Shown here one piece after another: positions 50,357 to 60,111 of a stretch of DNA of 64,000 bases. Both the position numbers and the translations under genes were made by a program. Position 1 is the stretch's first letter, and each line of letters starts with the position of its first letter. This DNA is from Acetatifactor aquisgranensis. Its GTDB lineage: Bacteria; Bacillota; Clostridia; Lachnospirales; Lachnospiraceae. The notes under the pieces were generated by a model that searched no databases, was not told where the DNA came from, and was given only the letters and a program-made list of their open reading frames with translations. The stretch spans positions 62,001 through 126,000 of the forward strand of contig NZ_CALPDH010000010.1 of NCBI RefSeq assembly GCF_943193215.1, in the 5' to 3' direction.

Positions 50357-51283
50357 ATGGAAAATTTTCAGATGAGAACGGATTTGGCGCTGGAGGCAAG
50401 GGAGAGCATCAGCGAGGCGGACAGCGAGCTGCGGGGCGTCAGAGTGGAGGAGTACTATCACGAGGAAGAGGACATCCGGGTGACAAAAGTAATGATTGAT
50501 ACCAAAAATGCGGCCAAAGCCATGGGAAAACCCATGGGCATCTATGTGACCATGGAGGCGCCTGCCATGGTGGAGCCGGACGAGGACTATCACAGGGAGA
50601 TTTCCTGCCGTTTGGCGGAGGAAATCCTGGAGCTTCTTCCGGGGGCGGACAGCGAGCAGTCCGTCCTGGTGGTGGGGCTGGGCAACAGGGAGGTGACGGC
50701 GGACGCGCTGGGGCCCCAGGTAGTGGACAATCTCTTCATCACAAGGCATATCGTCAGGGAGTACGGAACAGCCGCCTACAATTGCAGCAAAATGAACCAG
50801 ATCAGCGCGCTGGAGCCCGGCGTCATGGCAAAGACCGGCATGGAGACGGCGGAAATCGTGAAAGGCGTGGTGGAAGAGACCAGGCCCGATGTGCTGATTG
50901 TAATAGACGCCCTGGCGGCCCGGAGCACGAAGCGCCTGAACCGTACCATCCAGATAACCAATACGGGGATTCAGCCGGGCTCAGGGGTGGGGAACCACAG
51001 GAATGCCCTGACTTTGGAAAGCCTCGGGGTGCCTGTGATAGCCATCGGCATCCCTACGGTGGTGGACGCCGCCACCATAGTGGGGGACGCTCTGGAAAAG
51101 ATGCTGGAGGAGGACAAGGACCTGGAGAATGTGAAATATAAGGAAAAGCAGCGGCTGCAGTTCGCGGAGCTGAACAATATGTACATGACGGGCAAGGATA
51201 TCGATGCTGTCATTAAACGGGTCAGCTTCACCGTATCCGAGGGAATCAACATCGCCGTCGGGGAGACTTTTATGACAGAATGA
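50357..51283 (+). CDS. gpr: Spore germination protease Gpr
   Basis: Gpr degrades small acid-soluble spore proteins when spores germinate. The 308-residue product has family motifs RTDLALEARESI at the start, VLVVGLGNREVTADALGPQV, DVLIVIDALAARS and NTGIQPGSGVGNHRNAL. The leader before RTDLALEA is very short (six residues), shorter than the propeptide of the Bacillus zymogen. ATG 50357 has AGAGGG seven bases upstream. It is followed by spoIIP, as in B. subtilis. Confidence 0.95.
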   Translation: MENFQMRTDLALEARESISEADSELRGVRVEEYYHEEEDIRVTKVMIDTKNAAKAMGKPMGIYVTMEAPAMVEPDEDYHREISCRLAEEILELLPGADSEQSVLVVGLGNREVTADALGPQVVDNLFITRHIVREYGTAAYNCSKMNQISALEPGVMAKTGMETAEIVKGVVEETRPDVLIVIDALAARSTKRLNRTIQITNTGIQPGSGVGNHRNALTLESLGVPVIAIGIPTVVDAATIVGDALEKMLEEDKDLENVKYKEKQRLQFAELNNMYMTGKDIDAVIKRVSFTVSEGINIAVGETFMTE

Positions 51284-51370
51284 CCACATTCAGGGCATGG
51301 AGCGGCATAGACGGGCATATAAATAGGAGGAGGGTGGCCCGGGGCCGGAAAGGAAGTGCATTGCCGTAGG

Positions 51371-52714
51371 ATGGAAGAAAAGCATTCCAGGAAAGCTTTT
51401 GGCGGAAAAAAGGCAGGAAAACTCATTTTGCTGGCATTTTTGATTCTCGGTATACAGGCGGCGGCAAAGAGCTGCGGCGTGGCTGCTGTATCGAACGGGC
51501 AGGACACGATTGGTGAGGCCATGCTGAAAAGCATGAGCGATGAGGCCCGTATGCTGCTGTATAGTCAGTTCATGTCGGGCGTCGCCTTTGTGGAGGAGAA
51601 CGGAAGAGGAACCTACTGGCTCCTGCAGGAAGAGATTGACTGCCTGTTTCCTTTTTACGGATATCTTACCGGAAATATGACAGGGGAGCAGGAGGAGAGC
51701 GCAGGGGATATCAGGACGATTCTGCTGGCGGAGGCGGAAGAGGAATCGACGCATTTACATTTAGAAGAAACTTTGCCAAAGGAGGCTCCCGCGGAGCAAA
51801 ATGCGGCATCTGGCGTGGAGGGCGATGCCGCGGGAAACGGAGCCGCCGGACAGGCAGCGGACACGGAGCTTGCGGACCTTTTGCGGGCGGAGAACGAGGC
51901 GGCGATGCAGCAGGTCCGGACCACAGCCTTTCTGCCCCATGAGAAACAGACGGAGCTGGATCTGGGGCCTTTAGAGGACTATGAGACGCTGATGAGGCAG
52001 TTCTATACCATGGATGAAAATACGGTGGCTGGCAGTGACCAGTTGAATGTGCAGAAATTGATGGGCGAGGACATGACCATATCCAAGGACGCGGAAGGCC
52101 CTCAGATTCTTATTTACCACACCCATGCACACGAGGCCTTTGCGGACTCCGAACCCGGGGATATGTCGGAGACGATCATGGGCGTGGGAGAACGGCTGAC
52201 CACGATCCTGACAGAGCAGTACGGCTATCAGGTGCTCCATCATCTGGGCCAGTACGATACGATTTCCCGGGACGATTCCTATGCCGTGGCACTGGGGGAC
52301 CTGGAGGCGCTCCTGCAGGAATATCCGTCCATTCAGGTGGTGATCGATTTACATAGGGACGCCATGCCGGAGGAGACCAGACTGGTCATGGATCTGGACG
52401 GCAGGCCCACAGCCAGGTTCATGTTCTTCAATGGACTGTCCCGCACAAAGACCACCGGCAACATTTCCTATCTGTACAATGAGAACCTGGACAGCAATCT
52501 GGCCTTTTCTTTCCAGATGCAGAAGACGGCCATGGAGTACTATCCCAATCTGACCCGGCGTATTTTTCTGAGGGGATACCGCTACAACATGCATCTGCGC
52601 CCCAAGACTTTGCTGATTGAGCTGGGGGCCCAGAACAATACGCTGGAGGAGGTCATGAATGCCTGCGACCCGCTGGCGCATATCCTGGATCTGGTGCTCT
52701 CAGGCACGGGGTGA
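51371..52714 (+). CDS. spoIIP: Stage II sporulation protein P (SpoIIP)
   Basis: SpoIIP is an amidase/endopeptidase of the DMP complex that thins septal peptidoglycan and drives engulfment. The product has an N-terminal membrane helix (about 15-38), a low-complexity linker (about 110-190) and the catalytic domain (about 235-445) with ILIYHTHAHEAF, VVIDLHRDAM and LLIELGAQNNT. The start is uncertain: ATG 51371 or GTG 51356. CATATAAAT near 51320 resembles the -10 of sporulation sigma factors (weak evidence). Confidence 0.93.
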   Translation: MEEKHSRKAFGGKKAGKLILLAFLILGIQAAAKSCGVAAVSNGQDTIGEAMLKSMSDEARMLLYSQFMSGVAFVEENGRGTYWLLQEEIDCLFPFYGYLTGNMTGEQEESAGDIRTILLAEAEEESTHLHLEETLPKEAPAEQNAASGVEGDAAGNGAAGQAADTELADLLRAENEAAMQQVRTTAFLPHEKQTELDLGPLEDYETLMRQFYTMDENTVAGSDQLNVQKLMGEDMTISKDAEGPQILIYHTHAHEAFADSEPGDMSETIMGVGERLTTILTEQYGYQVLHHLGQYDTISRDDSYAVALGDLEALLQEYPSIQVVIDLHRDAMPEETRLVMDLDGRPTARFMFFNGLSRTKTTGNISYLYNENLDSNLAFSFQMQKTAMEYYPNLTRRIFLRGYRYNMHLRPKTLLIELGAQNNTLEEVMNACDPLAHILDLVLSGTG

Positions 52715-52721
52715 GGGAAAA

Positions 52722-55700
52722 TCATTTCGCCGTCAGCACCCAGCCCGGGAACCAGCGCAGATATCTGACCACGAAAGAAGCCTCCACCGGCTGGCCCGAA
52801 AGCACTGGGTAGAACAGCAGGAACAGGGCAAAAGCGACCAGACCGTACAATACTCCGGCAGTGATGAAGAGGCGTCTGGGGACTTCCTTTTTCCACTGCA
52901 GCATGCCGTACATGACCATGAGGACGACAAAGGCCACGCTGGGGAAATAATGGTAGATAAAGGTGACCCGGGTCACGAAGAACCAAGGCAGGTACTGGGC
53001 CAGGTATCCCACGGTCAGGAAAGCGGCGGTCCTGTCCTTTTTGGCTGTCCACAGCCATATCATGTGGAAAAAAGCCGGGATGCCCGCCCACCACACGGCC
53101 GGGTTGCCGAAAGAACTGATGCCTTCCCGTAAGCCTCCCTGGGCCGTGGTGCTGACCACGCGGGAATAGTACCATATGGGACGCCTGATCAAAGGCCATT
53201 CATACCAGGCCGAGGAGTAGGGATGGGTGGAGTCCAGTTCGCTGTGGTAGGAGAACATGGTCTGCTGGTTGTACAGCATCCTGCCTATGAGCCCTCTGTC
53301 CCCATAGTCCCGGAAAGGGAGATAGGACAGCAGATAGATGGCGGCAGGCGCTGCCACGAAGAAAATCAGGCAGAACAGCACGGTTTTGCGGACATTTCCC
53401 GGGAAAGAGCGGATGATATGGGCATGGGAGATGCCGGAGGTTTCCCCGAGAGGATACTTTTTTGCGTAAAGATATTCGCGGTATCTTCGATACAGGGAAG
53501 AGAAGAACAACAGCGCAAGCCCTGCCCCGGCGTATATCCCTGTCCATTTGGAGGCGATGCCGAGCCCCATGCTGATGCCGCATGCGCCCAGCGGGAGCCA
53601 GGTCTTCTTCAGCGGCGTATCGTAGAAGCTTAAGGTAATATACTGATACATGAAATAATACATCAACAGCACAAAAAACGTTATGTAGACATCGATGGTG
53701 GCGATCCGCGTCTGGGCGAAGTGCATGAAATCGAAAGAAAACAGCACGCAGGCCAGAGCCGAAGAATAAGTCTGCCCGGAAATACGCTTTGCGAACAGGT
53801 ACAGGACAGGCACCATGGCGATGCCGAAAAGCGTGCCCACGATGCGCCAGCCAAAGGGATTCATGCCGAAGAGGGCCACTCCCAGGGATATGAAAATTTT
53901 CCCCATGGGAGGATGGGTATTCTCATAGGAGGTGAGCCCGTGCAGGAATTCATAGGCTGTCCGCCCGTGGTAGATTTCATCGAAGTACATGCCGTTCCGG
54001 AAAGAGGGAGCTTCGGGGCATAGATCGGTCTCATCGAAAAGGGCAGGATAGTCCGCCGCATTCTCAGGCATGAGAGGCTTCCCGGCAGCATCCAGGAAGA
54101 CCAGTTCCAGCAGCGAGGCCTGGGAGTCCGTAAGAGTGAGGCGGATATGCGCCATCGGCGTGTCCAGGGCAGCCTTCTGCCAGGTGAAGACCTTATTCAG
54201 GGACAATTCCCCCAGATAGGACCATTCCCTGTCCTTTTCGCTTTTCCCCTCCAGAATAAAAGTCCGTTCATGCCAGGGTGCGATGTAATAGGAAAGAGAG
54301 ACAGGGGCCGCAGTCCCGAAATCCAGCGCTATGGACTGGTCCCGGTCCATGTCATAAGCGGTGACAGGGGCTTTCCTTTCACCCAGATCGTACAGGGCAA
54401 AACAGCTGTATACAGCGGTGACAGCCAGCATGCAGAGGACGTCCGCCTTTTTCAGGGAAGAACATTTGCGGGAGCCCGACGGGGGGATATCATGAAGAGG
54501 GATGGGGCAGCTGTAATGCCTGTAAGTAATGAAATAAAGAAAAGCCCCGCACAGCAGCATCCCCGCGGACACCAGCAGGATGGAGGCCGATTTCCTGTCA
54601 TAAGCGGCAGGATTATAGAAGAACAGCACATCTGCCGTGTTGTAGAAATGCAGGGCGCTGAGGCAGGTATAGCAGACATAAGTGAGAGGGACAGGCTTAT
54701 GGATATAGGCCAGCAACAGCAGCACCAGCGCAGGATAGAGATAGCGCTCATGCATGCGTACGGAGAACAGGAAGACGCTTACCACCATAAAAGCCGCCAG
54801 AAAAGGGTATTTCGCTTTTTCACGGCGGTTTTTCAGGCTGAGGAACAGGGTCAGCGCGACGGCGGCAGCGATGGCCAGCATGCCGAAGACGCGGTAGGGG
54901 ACCCCTAAGAACGTGTTCTCCTGACTGATCCAGTTCAGGCCGAAGAGCCCCCAGAGATTGCAGGCGTTCACAGCGGCGTAAGGGTAGGAACCTAAGGTGT
55001 CAAGAAGCTGTGATATCACATTGGAGAGCCCGAAAGGGAGGCAGAGGATAATGACGCCCGCGGCCACGGAAAGGCATTGGAACAGGCAGTGCAGGAGTTT
55101 GGGCAGAAAAGGAGCCGCATGCTGTCCCGGTGCTTTCTTCCCGGGTAGGATATAGTCGATTGTGCCGGCCAGGAGCACAGGGCCCAGCAGCAGCATCTGG
55201 GGCTTGATCAGAAATCCTATGCCAAAAGCGGTGTACGCAGGATACATCTTTCCGCGCATCAGGGAAATGCACATGATTACTGCCGCCAGCGCTGTCAGGG
55301 AGTCCACCTGTCCCCACACAGAGGAGTTCAGAAAGACAGCCGGATTAAAGAGATAAGCGGCGCACAGAAAGAATGCATGGCGTACAGACAGCTTTTTTTC
55401 GGTTTCCCGTACAAGCAGCATGCCGCATGCCATGTCGCAGAGAATGGAGGGGAGCTTCAGCAGAATCAGATGGGCAGCGGAATAGCGCCCGATAGAAATA
55501 AGTCTGCCGATGCCTCCCAGGAGCCACAGCACATAGAGATATCCCGGCGGATAGTCGGAGAACGTATCCGGAGAGTAGAAACCTCCGGGCCCTGTCACAC
55601 AGATTCTCTCGGCCCAGGCCGCGAAACAGGCCGTGTCGGTGCCGAAGCCTCCCGACAGGGCGGCAGAGACGAGCCTGATGAAAAGAGCGGCCCCGAACAG

Positions 55701-55808
55701 GGCGGCAAAGCATCCGGCGGAGGGAGCCGGACGTTGTTTCCCGGAGGCGGCAAAGCACGCTCCCATGATAAAAATTCCCGATATTGCGGCAAGGTGGATG
55801 AAAATCAT
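52722..55808 (-). CDS. Two-module membrane glycosyltransferase (GT-C N-terminal half, PMT/GT39 C-terminal half)
   Basis: The 1028-residue product is hydrophobic over most of its length. The N-terminal half (about 1-440) has GT-C features with an acidic motif (GTDTACFAAWAERI) and many membrane helices. An outside beta domain follows (about 470-600). The second half (about 610-1028) is a protein O-mannosyltransferase-like domain with DEIYHGRTAYEFLHG and THPPMGKIFISLGVALFG. Such enzymes use polyprenyl-phosphate sugars to decorate proteins or polymers at the outer face. The acceptor is unknown. The start at 55808 has AAGGAAG upstream. Confidence 0.85.
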   Translation of the reverse strand: MIFIHLAAISGIFIMGACFAASGKQRPAPSAGCFAALFGAALFIRLVSAALSGGFGTDTACFAAWAERICVTGPGGFYSPDTFSDYPPGYLYVLWLLGGIGRLISIGRYSAAHLILLKLPSILCDMACGMLLVRETEKKLSVRHAFFLCAAYLFNPAVFLNSSVWGQVDSLTALAAVIMCISLMRGKMYPAYTAFGIGFLIKPQMLLLGPVLLAGTIDYILPGKKAPGQHAAPFLPKLLHCLFQCLSVAAGVIILCLPFGLSNVISQLLDTLGSYPYAAVNACNLWGLFGLNWISQENTFLGVPYRVFGMLAIAAAVALTLFLSLKNRREKAKYPFLAAFMVVSVFLFSVRMHERYLYPALVLLLLAYIHKPVPLTYVCYTCLSALHFYNTADVLFFYNPAAYDRKSASILLVSAGMLLCGAFLYFITYRHYSCPIPLHDIPPSGSRKCSSLKKADVLCMLAVTAVYSCFALYDLGERKAPVTAYDMDRDQSIALDFGTAAPVSLSYYIAPWHERTFILEGKSEKDREWSYLGELSLNKVFTWQKAALDTPMAHIRLTLTDSQASLLELVFLDAAGKPLMPENAADYPALFDETDLCPEAPSFRNGMYFDEIYHGRTAYEFLHGLTSYENTHPPMGKIFISLGVALFGMNPFGWRIVGTLFGIAMVPVLYLFAKRISGQTYSSALACVLFSFDFMHFAQTRIATIDVYITFFVLLMYYFMYQYITLSFYDTPLKKTWLPLGACGISMGLGIASKWTGIYAGAGLALLFFSSLYRRYREYLYAKKYPLGETSGISHAHIIRSFPGNVRKTVLFCLIFFVAAPAAIYLLSYLPFRDYGDRGLIGRMLYNQQTMFSYHSELDSTHPYSSAWYEWPLIRRPIWYYSRVVSTTAQGGLREGISSFGNPAVWWAGIPAFFHMIWLWTAKKDRTAAFLTVGYLAQYLPWFFVTRVTFIYHYFPSVAFVVLMVMYGMLQWKKEVPRRLFITAGVLYGLVAFALFLLFYPVLSGQPVEASFVVRYLRWFPGWVLTAK

Positions 55809-55911
55809 AGTCTTCTGCTTCCTTTTTTATACTTGATAATGGATTTACAATCATTTCAGATATATTTTTAGATTTATTATAGCAAAAAAAGTGGTAGAAG
55901 AAAAGGTTTTG

Positions 55912-55920
55912 TGTTATACT
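55912..55920 (+). promoter_or_regulatory. Extended -10 promoter of the ABC exporter
   Basis: TGTTATACT (55912-55920) fits an extended -10 element (TGn-TATACT). The -35 region (TGGTAG, 55892-55897) is weak. It lies 53 bases before the ATPase start. Confidence 0.5.
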
Positions 55921-55973
55921 AGTCAAATGTGAGTTAGTTCGATGCTATGGTACTTTAAGCTGGGGTAGGATAC

Positions 55974-56678
55974 ATGTGCGCGTTTGTGAGTTTTCAGAAT
56001 GTAAAAAAGGTATACAGGACTGGCGAGGTGGAAATCACGGCCCTGCACGATGTGAATTTTGAAATCGAAAAGGGAGAGTTCTGCGTCATCGTAGGCAGCT
56101 CCGGCGCCGGGAAGACCACCATTCTGAACATTCTGGGAGGCATGGACACGCTGACAGAGGGGGAAGTGTCCCTGGACGGACAGATAGTGTCCTCTTTCAA
56201 CAAAAGGCAGCTGACCGCTTACCGGCGCTACGATGTGGGATTCGTCTTCCAGTTCTACAATCTGGTTCAGAACCTGACGGCGCTGGAGAACGTGGAGCTG
56301 GCGGCGCAGATCTGCAAGAATCCTTTGGACGCGGCGGCAGTGCTGGAGCAGGTGGGGCTCAAAGACAGGGAGGCGAATTTCCCGGCTCAGCTGTCCGGCG
56401 GGGAGCAGCAGCGCGTGGCCATCGCCAGAGCCCTGGCCAAGAATCCGAAGCTGCTCCTGTGCGACGAGCCCACGGGGGCCCTGGACTACAACACAGGAAA
56501 AGCTGTGCTGAAGCTTTTGCAGAATACCTGCAGGGAGGTAGGAAAGACAGTCATCGTCATCACCCACAATCAGGCTCTGACAGCCATGGCGGACCGCATC
56601 ATTACGGTTAAGAGCGGCACCATCGTAAGTATGGTGAAGAATACAAATATAGTCGATATTTCGGAAATAGAATGGTGA
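55974..56678 (+). CDS. MacB/LolD-type ABC transporter ATPase
   Basis: This 234-residue ATPase has Walker A (GSSGAGKTT, near residue 42), signature LSGGEQQRVAIARAL and Walker B LLLCDEPTGALD. It lies four bases before the permease gene, with which it forms an exporter or mechanotransmission complex. The substrate is unknown. ATG 55974 has a modest GTAGG site. Confidence 0.93.
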   Translation: MCAFVSFQNVKKVYRTGEVEITALHDVNFEIEKGEFCVIVGSSGAGKTTILNILGGMDTLTEGEVSLDGQIVSSFNKRQLTAYRRYDVGFVFQFYNLVQNLTALENVELAAQICKNPLDAAAVLEQVGLKDREANFPAQLSGGEQQRVAIARALAKNPKLLLCDEPTGALDYNTGKAVLKLLQNTCREVGKTVIVITHNQALTAMADRIITVKSGTIVSMVKNTNIVDISEIEW

Positions 56679-56682
56679 GTCT

Positions 56683-59600
56683 ATGCGCGGAATCAGGAAG
56701 ACTACTTTCAGGGAAATCAAATCTAGTTTCGGGCGCTTTCTGGCGATTTTTGGGATTGTGGCGCTGGGGGTGGGCTTTTTCGCAGGCCTGAAAGTGACGA
56801 CGGAGGCCATGGTGGCCACTGTGACGGAATATCTGGATGTACATCGGTTCTATGACTTGCGCCTGGTGTCCACATTGGGGTTCGATCAGGAGAACGTGGA
56901 CTCTTTTGCCGCCGCTGCGGATGTGGAGGCGGCGGAGGGCTCCGTTTCCTTTGACGTGCTCTATGAGCTGGGAGAGGACAGGCAGGGCGTCATCAAGACC
57001 TATAGCATGCCGAGAGAACTCAACACTCTGAAGCTGATATCCGGCAGGATGCCGGAGACAGGCGCCGAGTGCGTGCTGGACAGCGGCAGTTTCGGAAAAT
57101 CTGTGATCGGCAGCACGCTTCGCCTGTCGGATGACAACGCGGAGGAGGACCTGGAACATTTTTCCCAAAAAGAATATACCATCGTGGGGCTGGTGCAGTC
57201 GCCTCTGTACATTCAGTTCGAGAGGGGCAATACCATTCTGGGATCAGGGCGGCTGGACGGTTTCGCCTATCTGGGGCCGGAAGGATTCGGCGTGGATTAT
57301 TTCACGGAAGTCTATGTGAGCTTCCGGCAGGATTACGGCCTTTACAGCCAGGAGTATGATGCTTTTATCGACGGGAAAGAACCGGTCTGGGAGCAGATTG
57401 TGGAGATACAGGCCCGGGCCCGGTATGAGAGAATCTTCAGCGAGGGAAATGAAAAGCTGGCGGATGCCCGGACGCAGCTGGACGAGAACCGGACAGAAGG
57501 GGAAAAGGAGCTTGCGGATGCCGCCGAAGCCTTGGAGGAAGCGAAGAAGCAGCTGGAAGACGGAGAGAAGGCGCTGGAGGAAGCCAGAGAGGAGCTTTCG
57601 GAGGGCGAGGAGACCATCCGCCAGAAGCGGAAAGAGCTGGAGGACGCCAAGGCGACCATTGCCCGGAAAGAAGCGGAGCTTTCCGAGGGCGAGGCGATGA
57701 TAGCCCCAAAGGAGGCAGAACTCGCGGAAGCAAGGACAGCCATAGACGCCAGCGAAGTGGAGCTCCGCAGGGGAGAGAGGGAGCTTTCAGACGGGAAAGC
57801 GCAGCTGCGAAGCGGCGAGGCGGCGGTGTCAGTGACCAGACGGGTCATCGACGAGAGCAGGCGCCAGCTGGAGGCCCAGTTGGAAGAACTCAGGCAGAGC
57901 GGAGAAGAAATAAGTGCTTCTCTTGTGGCCAGGCTGGAAGAAGCGCTGGCGCGTCTGGATGCCGCCGAGGAAGAGCTGCGGGTGCAGGAGCAGGAGCTGG
58001 AAGCGGCCAGAGCCCGGATTGAGGAGAGCGAGCGGCAGCTGGACAGCGGCTGGATAGCCATGTCTGCGGCCAGGACCCGGCTGGAGGACGGTGAGCGGGC
58101 CCTGGCGGATGCGAAACTGGAAATCCAAAGCGGCAGACAGCAGCTGGAGGATGCCAGGCAGACTGTGGAAGAGGGCGAAGAGGCCCTCATATCCGCCGGC
58201 GAGGAATTAGAAGAGGGCCGGAAGACTCTGGCGGAAAAGGAAGAGGAGTTGGCCGGGGCGAAACAAAAATATGCCGATGGGGAAAAGGAATACCAGGATG
58301 CCAAACGGGAGTTCGATGAAAAAATAGGGGACGCGGAAGTGGAAATCGCGGACGGTCAGACGGAACTGGATGAACTGACTGAGCCGGATACCTATGTGCT
58401 GGGCAGGGATACTAATGTAGGCTACGTCTGCTTTGAAAATGATTCCTCCATCGTGGAGGGCATTGCCAATATCTTTCCCGTGTTCTTCTTTTTGGTGGCG
58501 GCCCTGGTGTGCATCACCACCATGAACAGGATGGTGGAGGAGCAGAGAACCCAGATCGGCGTGCTGAAAGCCCTTGGCTACGGCGAGGGCACCATTATGT
58601 CCAAATACATGATTTATTCCGGCCTGGCGGCGTTTTCCGGTTGTATCTTCGGCTTCTTTTTCGGGACCTGGGGCTTTCCGAAAGTCATATGGTTCTGCTA
58701 TGGCCTTATGTATGACGCGGATCCCATTGCCTATGTGTTCAACTGGAAACTGGCAGCGGTGTCGCTGACGGTATCGCTGCTTTGTTCCATCGGCACCACA
58801 TGGCTCTCCTGCCGCATGGAACTGGCCCGGGTGGCGGCGGCCCTGATGCGTCCCAAGGCGCCGAAAGCGGGCAAGCGGGTGTTCCTGGAATACATTCCTT
58901 TCATATGGAAAAGGCTGGGCTTCCTGCGCAAGGTATCCCTGCGCAATATTTTCCGCTATAAGAAGCGCCTGTTCATGATGATAGTGGGCATCAGCGGCTG
59001 CACGGCGCTGCTGGTGACCGGTTTCGGCGTAAAAGATTCCATCGCTGACATCGGCGACAGGCAGTTCAACGAGATACAGACCTATGATCTGACTCTGACT
59101 TTAAAGGAAAACGCAGATGAAGAGATGCGGGCCGAACTGGACGGGAAGGAGGATATTTCCCGGTATTCCTGTGTCATGGAGAAAAATATGGATCTGGTCT
59201 CGGGAGCGGGGGTGAAATCCATCTATCTGGTGACCGGCACAGAGGAGGGGATGGCTCCTTTCCTGAATCTTCATACCACGTCGGGGGAACAAATCGCGTA
59301 TCCCGCTTTCGGCGAGGCAGTTATTTCCAATAAGCTGGCGGAGGATTATAATGTCCGGATCGGTGAAATGATAACGCTCAGGGACAGCGATTTGAACGAG
59401 ATGACTGTGAGAATATCGGGAATTTATGAAAATTATCTCTATAATTACGTGCATGTATCCGAAGAAACCTGGACGGATCAGATGGGAGAGGAGCCGGAGC
59501 GCAAGACTGTCTATCTGAATCTGGTTCAGGCGCCGGAGGAGGAAAGCCCCATCCTCTCCGACAGGCTTACCGATTATGAACTTTCCGCAGAGCTGATGCG

Positions 59601-60072
59601 GCTGGATCAGGTGGCGAATGTGAACGTGAGCTCGGACATGGTGGAGCGGATCGGCAGTATGCTCTCTGCCCTGGACATCATCGTGGCGGTAGTCATCCTG
59701 TGCGCGGCGGGACTGGCTTTCATCGTGCTCTACAACCTGACCAATATCAACATCACGGAGAGAATCAGGGAGATTGCCACGATTAAGGTGCTGGGCTTTT
59801 ATAAGCGCGAGACGAACGCTTATGTGTTCCGGGAGAATGTGATGCTGACTGTACTTGGGACGATGATGGGGCTGGGGCTTGGGTTTCTGCTGCACCAGGT
59901 AGTCATGAATGAAATCCGGGTGGATATGATCGCTTTCTATATACACGTAAAACCGATAAGTTATGTCTACAGCGCGCTGCTGACGATGCTGTTCGCCTGG
60001 ATGGTGAACCTGGCCATGGGCGGCAGGCTGGAGGCTGTCAGTATGACGGAATCGCTGAAAAGCGTAGATTGA
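56683..60072 (+). CDS. FtsX-type ABC permease with a very long coiled coil
   Basis: The 1129-residue permease has an N-terminal membrane helix (about 18-40), an outside domain, and then about 330 residues (roughly 245-575) of Glu/Ala/Leu/Lys/Arg heptad repeats (many copies of EEAxxxLEDGE-like pattern) forming a coiled coil. An FtsX membrane block follows (about 600-740), then a second outside domain (about 790-980) and a second block (about 1000-1110). The layout suggests it spans the thick cell wall. The partner is the preceding ATPase. Confidence 0.88.
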   Translation: MRGIRKTTFREIKSSFGRFLAIFGIVALGVGFFAGLKVTTEAMVATVTEYLDVHRFYDLRLVSTLGFDQENVDSFAAAADVEAAEGSVSFDVLYELGEDRQGVIKTYSMPRELNTLKLISGRMPETGAECVLDSGSFGKSVIGSTLRLSDDNAEEDLEHFSQKEYTIVGLVQSPLYIQFERGNTILGSGRLDGFAYLGPEGFGVDYFTEVYVSFRQDYGLYSQEYDAFIDGKEPVWEQIVEIQARARYERIFSEGNEKLADARTQLDENRTEGEKELADAAEALEEAKKQLEDGEKALEEAREELSEGEETIRQKRKELEDAKATIARKEAELSEGEAMIAPKEAELAEARTAIDASEVELRRGERELSDGKAQLRSGEAAVSVTRRVIDESRRQLEAQLEELRQSGEEISASLVARLEEALARLDAAEEELRVQEQELEAARARIEESERQLDSGWIAMSAARTRLEDGERALADAKLEIQSGRQQLEDARQTVEEGEEALISAGEELEEGRKTLAEKEEELAGAKQKYADGEKEYQDAKREFDEKIGDAEVEIADGQTELDELTEPDTYVLGRDTNVGYVCFENDSSIVEGIANIFPVFFFLVAALVCITTMNRMVEEQRTQIGVLKALGYGEGTIMSKYMIYSGLAAFSGCIFGFFFGTWGFPKVIWFCYGLMYDADPIAYVFNWKLAAVSLTVSLLCSIGTTWLSCRMELARVAAALMRPKAPKAGKRVFLEYIPFIWKRLGFLRKVSLRNIFRYKKRLFMMIVGISGCTALLVTGFGVKDSIADIGDRQFNEIQTYDLTLTLKENADEEMRAELDGKEDISRYSCVMEKNMDLVSGAGVKSIYLVTGTEEGMAPFLNLHTTSGEQIAYPAFGEAVISNKLAEDYNVRIGEMITLRDSDLNEMTVRISGIYENYLYNYVHVSEETWTDQMGEEPERKTVYLNLVQAPEEESPILSDRLTDYELSAELMRLDQVANVNVSSDMVERIGSMLSALDIIVAVVILCAAGLAFIVLYNLTNINITERIREIATIKVLGFYKRETNAYVFRENVMLTVLGTMMGLGLGFLLHQVVMNEIRVDMIAFYIHVKPISYVYSALLTMLFAWMVNLAMGGRLEAVSMTESLKSVD

Positions 60073-60111
60073 TTCACAGGAGGATATGGGAAATGGAAAG
60101 GAACAGAAAAA

